From CAMEON01 sp045645165 (lineage in GTDB: Bacteria > Bacillota > Clostridia > Oscillospirales > CAG-272), in assembly GCA_045645165.1 (NCBI GenBank), contig JAZRIF010000186.1:1-44936 (forward strand): a stretch of 44,936 nt of DNA, written 5' to 3'. Below, in pieces: positions 40,726 through 44,936 of this stretch (position 1 is its first letter; each line of letters starts with the position of its first letter). The notes under the pieces are model-generated. The model was not told the DNA's origin, made no database searches, and saw only the letters and a program-made list of their open reading frames with translations. Position numbers and translations under genes: made by a program.

Positions 40726-40754
40726 TTGACAAAGCCTATGTCCCCTGCTATAAT
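40726..40754 (+). promoter_or_regulatory. Promoter of the GntR-ABC operon
   Basis: Consensus TTGACA (40726-40731) and TATAAT (40749-40754) with a 17-base spacer. Confidence 0.92.
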
Positions 40755-40763
40755 ACAGTTGTG

Positions 40764-40790
40764 ACAGATGGTACAGATAATACAGATGAT
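40764..40790 (+). promoter_or_regulatory. Three 9-bp direct repeats, probable operator
   Basis: ACAGATGGT, ACAGATAAT and ACAGATGAT follow one another without gaps, just after the likely transcription start and directly before the GGGAGGAGG ribosome site. The position suits autoregulation by the GntR protein encoded next, but GntR operators are usually inverted repeats, so another binder or an RNA-level role is possible. Confidence 0.55.
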
Positions 40791-40801
40791 GGGAGGAGGC
40801 T

Positions 40802-41176
40802 ATGAAATTCAGCTTTTCGGGCAATCAGGACATCTATCTTGAAATTGCCGAAAGATACAAGGAATATATCAGGCAGGGAGTCATCAAAAACGGAGAAAAG
40901 TTACCCTCTGTCAGACAGGCGGCAGGGGAGCTTTCGGTCAATCCCAATACCATCGCAAGAGCGTATGCAAAGCTCGAGGAGGACGGATATATATGTTCCT
41001 TGCCCAAAAAGGGTGCCTACGTCATCTACGAGGGCGACGGGAGTCAACCAACGAGTCGTGCTGAGGACGATCAGAAAAGCGCCTGTCTTGCGCTCATTCA
41101 TTCCTTGCGTGACAGTGGTGTGAGCAAGGAACAAGCACTTGAATTCATAGAGGAGGTATACGGAAGCAATGATTGA
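40802..41176 (+). CDS. GntR-family regulator, YtrA type
   Basis: The product is 124 residues. The N-terminal winged helix-turn-helix (about residues 8-77) reads DIYLEIAERYKEYI, GEKLPSVRQAAGELSVNPNTIARAYAKLEEDGY and a beta wing ending KKGAYVI. Only a short C-terminal helical stretch (about 80-124) follows, the YtrA layout in which the small tail mediates dimerisation. YtrA-type regulators normally repress the ABC transporter genes downstream of them and respond to envelope stress or antibiotics. Its end overlaps the ABC ATPase gene by eight bases. Confidence 0.92.
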   Translation: MKFSFSGNQDIYLEIAERYKEYIRQGVIKNGEKLPSVRQAAGELSVNPNTIARAYAKLEEDGYICSLPKKGAYVIYEGDGSQPTSRAEDDQKSACLALIHSLRDSGVSKEQALEFIEEVYGSND

Positions 41177-42050
41177 GGTAAAAAAACTGACTCACAGTAT
41201 AGACGGGAAAAGAATACTTGACGGTATCGATCTCACCTTGCGGGACGGCAGCGTCATGGGACTTGTGGGAATTAACGGTGCGGGCAAGACAACGCTTCTG
41301 CGCTTGATATCGGGTGTTTTTTCACTTCAAGAGGGCGAGATACTTATAGACGGTAAAAGCGTTTCATTGGAGGAATCGCGGAAGGAGCTGTTTTTCTTAC
41401 CCGACGATCCCTACTTTACCATATACACCACGGGAGAATCTCTTTTCAAAATGTACAAGGTCTTTTATCCGAAGATAGACCGCGGAGTTTTCAAAAGGTT
41501 TATGGACAGCTTCTCACTTGACGGGAAAAAGCCCATACGGAATTTCTCAAAGGGTATGAGACGTCAGCTTTATATTTCCTTGGCACTTGCGGTAAAGCCC
41601 AAGTATCTTTTGCTTGACGAAGCCTTTGACGGCCTGGATCCGCTTTCGCGATTATCGTTCAAACGGGCTATCAACGATTTTGTGGAGGAAAACGGCACGT
41701 CCGTGATCATTTCCAGCCATTCTCTGCGTGAAATGGAGGATTTCTGCGATTCCTACGCGCTCCTGGACAATAAGACCGTGTCCAGCTCGGGAGATATTGC
41801 CGAAAGGATAAACAGATTTTGCAAATTCCAGCTGGCTTTCAAGGAAGATATTGCCGCGGATCGCTTTGCTCACCTTCCTATAGCCTCACTTGAGAAAAAT
41901 GGAAGATTCGTGCGTGTGGTCCTTGAGGGAAGCGCTACCGAGCTGAAGCTCCTGCTCGAGGCACTCTCACCCGCGGTGATCGAGGAAATGCCAATGGATT
42001 TTGAGGAGATGTTCATTCTTGAGGTGGAGAAAAGGGGGTACAAGGTATGA
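41169..42050 (+). CDS. ABC transporter ATP-binding protein
   Basis: The product is 293 residues. Walker A GINGAGKTT is near residues 34-42, the Q-loop segment follows, the signature appears as FSKGMRRQL, a variant of LSGGQ, and Walker B with the catalytic Glu is YLLLDEAFDGLDP; the H-loop is IISSHSLREM. The C-terminal ~70 residues are an accessory domain as in YtrB/CcmA-like exporters. It energises the permease encoded next, with which it overlaps by four bases. Confidence 0.92.
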   Translation: MIEVKKLTHSIDGKRILDGIDLTLRDGSVMGLVGINGAGKTTLLRLISGVFSLQEGEILIDGKSVSLEESRKELFFLPDDPYFTIYTTGESLFKMYKVFYPKIDRGVFKRFMDSFSLDGKKPIRNFSKGMRRQLYISLALAVKPKYLLLDEAFDGLDPLSRLSFKRAINDFVEENGTSVIISSHSLREMEDFCDSYALLDNKTVSSSGDIAERINRFCKFQLAFKEDIAADRFAHLPIASLEKNGRFVRVVLEGSATELKLLLEALSPAVIEEMPMDFEEMFILEVEKRGYKV

Positions 42051-43099
42051 CGGCGTTTCAGCGATATTTGTTATACCGAATCAAAAACAGCGTCCTGAGA
42101 ACGCTGATCTTTACAATATTTTCCGTATTGATCACGCAGACGGAGCTCCGCATCTGTAACGATGATGCTTACATTGAATTCCGTACCAGCGGACTCTATA
42201 TATTTGCCACGGTTCTCGGTATTGTTGCCAGTCTCATACCTTTTTTTGAGCTTGCCGGATTTAAAAACAGAAGGAATCTTGACACCCTGTTTTTCTTCCC
42301 GATCAAGCGGGAAAAAATGGCACTTGCCATCTATATCAGCGGTCTTTTGCAGGTAATTACCGTCTATACAGTGACCTATATATCGGGATTCATCTTCTTG
42401 GATGCCAATACCTATTATTACTTCGCGCTGAGCTATATGCTTCCGTACTTTTTCCTTTCGCTTTTGCTCGGGGTCGTGATCTATTCCATATTCATGTTCC
42501 TGTTTTCGCAAGCAAATACCGTGGTAGACGGAGTTCTCTTTTGCTTACTTTGGATATACCTTTTGCACATTGTAAGCTATACCGTCATTCAGGAGATATT
42601 CAGTCTGTATGATACGACGAGTGCGCCTATCTGGAGAGCGTGGAATACAGCAAATAAGCTGTCGAAATGGGGAATCATCTATACCCCCATCAATCATCTG
42701 ACCGTTTTGTTCCAGGATCTGATTGAAATCAATAATCCGCCAAAGTGGGACAGCTCGGCAGAAACCGTCCGAAGGCACAGTTATATGTTTTTTGTCTGGG
42801 GCGCTGTGGGCATCTCGGCAGCGATCGGATACGTATATAGCTTCGCGAAAAAGGGTGCCGAGAAGGCAGGGGAGATTTCAAGGTCGTGGTTAGGCTATAA
42901 GATCCTGATTCCCATATATGGGTACTGCTTGATTCTATTAACGGCTTCAGACAGCGGCCCTTCCATGCTGTCCTTTCTATCCTTTGCTCTGATGATCATA
43001 GGGTACGTCATATACAGGAGAAGCTTCAAGCTGAAAAAGAGTGACATCATCGCCACAGCCGCAGGACTTATTCCTGTAATTCTTACAATGATTCTGTAA
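42047..43099 (+). CDS. ABC transporter permease
   Basis: The product is 350 residues with about eight to nine hydrophobic helices and no clear soluble domain. The order regulator-ATPase-permease matches YtrA-type ABC operons, where the membrane subunit is poorly conserved, so the substrate cannot be named. Third-position composition is visibly more AT-rich than in most neighbours and shared with the two preceding genes, which hints that this operon was acquired separately. A terminator follows. Confidence 0.85.
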   Translation: MTAFQRYLLYRIKNSVLRTLIFTIFSVLITQTELRICNDDAYIEFRTSGLYIFATVLGIVASLIPFFELAGFKNRRNLDTLFFFPIKREKMALAIYISGLLQVITVYTVTYISGFIFLDANTYYYFALSYMLPYFFLSLLLGVVIYSIFMFLFSQANTVVDGVLFCLLWIYLLHIVSYTVIQEIFSLYDTTSAPIWRAWNTANKLSKWGIIYTPINHLTVLFQDLIEINNPPKWDSSAETVRRHSYMFFVWGAVGISAAIGYVYSFAKKGAEKAGEISRSWLGYKILIPIYGYCLILLTASDSGPSMLSFLSFALMIIGYVIYRRSFKLKKSDIIATAAGLIPVILTMIL

Positions 43100-43106
43100 A
43101 TTACAT

Positions 43107-43136
43107 GAGCCGCTCCCGCAAGGGAGTGGCTCTTTT
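43107..43136 (+). terminator. Terminator after the ABC operon
   Basis: GAGCCGCTCCC and GGGAGTGGCTC pair around GCAA and are followed by TTTT. Confidence 0.85.
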
Positions 43137-43194
43137 GGTGCCTCATTTGTTTTGAAATTTTTCCATGAAATCCTCCCCAATTTCAAAATTCCTG

Positions 43195-43223
43195 TTGCAT
43201 ATTTCCCCTATATGTGTTATAAT
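43195..43223 (+). promoter_or_regulatory. Promoter for the flavodiiron gene
   Basis: TTGCAT (43195-43200) and TATAAT (43218-43223) with a 17-base spacer. Confidence 0.8.
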
Positions 43224-43255
43224 AAATACAACGATAAAAGCAAGGAGACCATGCT

Positions 43256-44936
43256 ATGCAGATCACCAAAGATATTTTCTACGTCGGTGTCAACGACCAC
43301 AACATCGACCTGTTTGAGGGTCAGTACGTTGTTCCCAACGGAATGGCCTATAATTCCTACGTCATCATGGACGACCTCATCGCCGTCATGGACACCGTAG
43401 ATGCCAACTTTACCCATGAGTGGCTGGATAATATCCAGAACGTTCTGGGCGGCCGCACCCCCAATTTCCTTATCATCCAGCACATGGAGCCCGACCACTC
43501 CGCCAATATCGTCAACTTCCTGAAAGCCTATCCCGATACCATCGTCGTGGCTTCCGCCAAGGCCTTCACCATGATGAAGAACTTCTTCGGCAAGGACTTC
43601 ACCGAGAACGGCATGGTCATCAAGGAGGGCGACACCCTCACTCTGGGTAAGCACACCCTCCACTTCGTCGCCGCCCCCATGGTGCATTGGCCCGAGGTCA
43701 TGGTGACCTACGACTCCACCGATAAGGTGCTGTTCTCCGCCGACGGCTTCGGCAAGTTCGGCGCTCTGGATGCCGACGAGGACTGGGCCTGCGAAGCTCG
43801 CCGCTACTACATTGGCATCGTAGGGAAGTACGGCGCCCAGGTGCAGGCCCTGCTCAAGAAGGCCGCTACCCTGGACATCCAGACCATCTGCCCCCTCCAC
43901 GGCCCCATCCTCACCGAGAATCTGGGCTACTACCTGAACCTTTACAACACCTGGTCCTCCTACCAGCCCGAGGAGGAGGGTATCGTCATCGCCTATACCT
44001 CGGTCTACGGCAACACCAAGAAGGCCGTCATGAAGCTGGCGGATCAGCTCCGCGCCAAGGGCTGTCCTAAGGTCGTGGTCAACGACCTTGCCCGCTCGGA
44101 TATGGCTGAGTGCGTGGAGGACGCCTTCCGCTACTCCAAGCTGGTGCTGGCTACCACCACCTACAACGCCGAGATTTTCCCCTTCATGCGGGAATTCATC
44201 AATCACCTCACCGAGCGCAACTATTCCAACCGCACCGTGGCCTTCATCGAGAACGGCTCCTGGGCGCCCATGGCTACCAAGGTCATGAAGGGTATGCTGG
44301 AAAAGTCCAAGAACCTCACCTACACCGAGAATACCGTCAAGATCATGTCTGCCCTCAACGACGAGAGCAATGCCCAACTCACCGCCCTGTCGGACGAGCT
44401 GTGCCGTGAGTATCTGGCTCAGCAGAGCGAGACCGCCAACAAGAGCGACATGACCGCCCTCTTCAAGATCGGCTACGGTCTCTACGTGGTCACCTCCAAC
44501 GACGGTAAGAAGGATAACGGCCTCATCGTCAACACGGTCTCGCAGGTCGCTGACAATCCCAACAAGATCGCCGTCACCATCAACAAGGCCAACTACTCCC
44601 ACCACGTCATCAAGCAGACGGGCCTCTTGAACGTCAATTGCCTCACCGTAGAAGCCCCCTTCAAGGTTTTCGAGGTCTTCGGCTTCCAGAGCGGCCGCAA
44701 CGTGGACAAGTTCGCCGACTGCACGCCTCTCCGCTCGGACAACGGCCTGGTATTCCTGCCTCGCTACATCAACGCCTTCATGTCCCTGAAGGTGGAGCAG
44801 TACGTGGATCTGGATTCCCACGGTATGTTCATCTGCTCGGTCACCGAGGCCCGCACCATCTCGGATATCGAGACTATGACCTACGCCTACTACCACGCGA
44901 ACGTCAAGCCCAAGCCTCAGACCGAGGGCAAGAAGG
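43256..44936 (+). CDS. Flavodiiron protein fused to a flavin-reductase-like domain (3' end cut by window)
   Basis: At least 560 residues are visible with no stop before the window edge. Domain 1 is the metallo-beta-lactamase-like diiron domain with ligands H76-x-E78-x-D80-H81, H144, D163 and H215. Domain 2 is a flavodoxin (about residues 243-390) with the FMN loop YTSVYGNTKKAV. Domain 3, from about residue 405, matches the flavin-reductase-like fold (IGYGLYVVTSNDG...GLIVNTVSQVADNP). FprA-type proteins reduce O2 to water, or NO to N2O, protecting anaerobes; the third domain could pass electrons from NAD(P)H or a rubredoxin. AAGGAG precedes the ATG at 43256; another ATG five bases earlier is out of frame. 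Confidence 0.92.
   Translation, partial: MQITKDIFYVGVNDHNIDLFEGQYVVPNGMAYNSYVIMDDLIAVMDTVDANFTHEWLDNIQNVLGGRTPNFLIIQHMEPDHSANIVNFLKAYPDTIVVASAKAFTMMKNFFGKDFTENGMVIKEGDTLTLGKHTLHFVAAPMVHWPEVMVTYDSTDKVLFSADGFGKFGALDADEDWACEARRYYIGIVGKYGAQVQALLKKAATLDIQTICPLHGPILTENLGYYLNLYNTWSSYQPEEEGIVIAYTSVYGNTKKAVMKLADQLRAKGCPKVVVNDLARSDMAECVEDAFRYSKLVLATTTYNAEIFPFMREFINHLTERNYSNRTVAFIENGSWAPMATKVMKGMLEKSKNLTYTENTVKIMSALNDESNAQLTALSDELCREYLAQQSETANKSDMTALFKIGYGLYVVTSNDGKKDNGLIVNTVSQVADNPNKIAVTINKANYSHHVIKQTGLLNVNCLTVEAPFKVFEVFGFQSGRNVDKFADCTPLRSDNGLVFLPRYINAFMSLKVEQYVDLDSHGMFICSVTEARTISDIETMTYAYYHANVKPKPQTEGKK

Noticed and set aside
43217..44896. A 559-codon minus-strand frame opposite the flavodiiron gene
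   Set aside because: The plus strand encodes an unmistakable flavodiiron protein with all metal ligands, and the antisense product is featureless.

Overview
The window looks like chromosomal DNA from a Gram-positive anaerobe of class Clostridia, probably a gut lineage near the Oscillospirales or Christensenellales (inferred, not proven). The signs are a complete Rnf complex in the clostridial order C-D-G-E-A-B, an ApbE flavin transferase, an oxygen-reducing flavodiiron protein, a Trp T-box leader, a SpoIIQ-like M23 protein and a CotH homologue (both suggesting sporulation), many TTGACA-17-TATAAT promoters, AGGAGG-type ribosome sites, and many lipoproteins with Thr/Glu-rich linkers. No phage, transposase, integrase or CRISPR is visible. 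The genes prefer C or G at third positions, so long antisense open frames occur and are not genes.

Layout: 1-1.3 kb holds an M23 (SpoIIQ-like) gene between two copies of a ~180-bp multi-hairpin repeat. 1.36-6.7 kb holds a MurE-like ligase with a small partner gene, a GNAT acetyltransferase, a three-gene operon (zinc-ribbon lipoprotein, HD nucleotidase, membrane protein) and a SASA-type esterase lipoprotein. 6.7-7.6 kb holds tRNA-Arg(ACG), two tandem ~196-bp structured repeats that each carry a copy of the tRNA 3' end, and a candidate small RNA. 7.7-19 kb is a surface and carbohydrate region: a GH123/DUF4091-like lipoprotein, a hydroxypyruvate isomerase-like enzyme, a multi-OB-fold lipoprotein, a 1421-residue lipoprotein and a PHP phosphoesterase.

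19.2-28.4 kb is an electron-transfer region: rnfCDGEAB, a NusG-domain-II protein, a Gx-type transporter, a lipoprotein with two FMN_bind-like repeats, apbE and a DUF1622 membrane protein. Rnf couples ferredoxin oxidation to NAD+ reduction and ion pumping. ApbE attaches FMN to RnfD, RnfG and possibly the neighbouring lipoprotein. RnfG is double length, with two flavinylation motifs.

28.6-37.9 kb holds an EEP-family hydrolase, a small helical protein, CotH, a transglutaminase-like/DUF1934 pair, a third copy of the ~180-bp repeat in the other orientation, and an operon of two paralogous TIM-barrel/DUF4832-like proteins plus an SGNH hydrolase lipoprotein. 37.9-40.6 kb is a Trp T-box, trpS and two small membrane proteins. 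40.7-43.1 kb is a YtrA-type GntR regulator with an ABC exporter. The window ends inside a flavodiiron protein fused to a flavin-reductase-like domain.

The best candidates for something undescribed are the tRNA-tail repeat array (6741-7199), the four-hairpin dispersed repeat, the small RNA at 7436-7562 and the tandem FMN_bind-like lipoprotein next to Rnf/ApbE.
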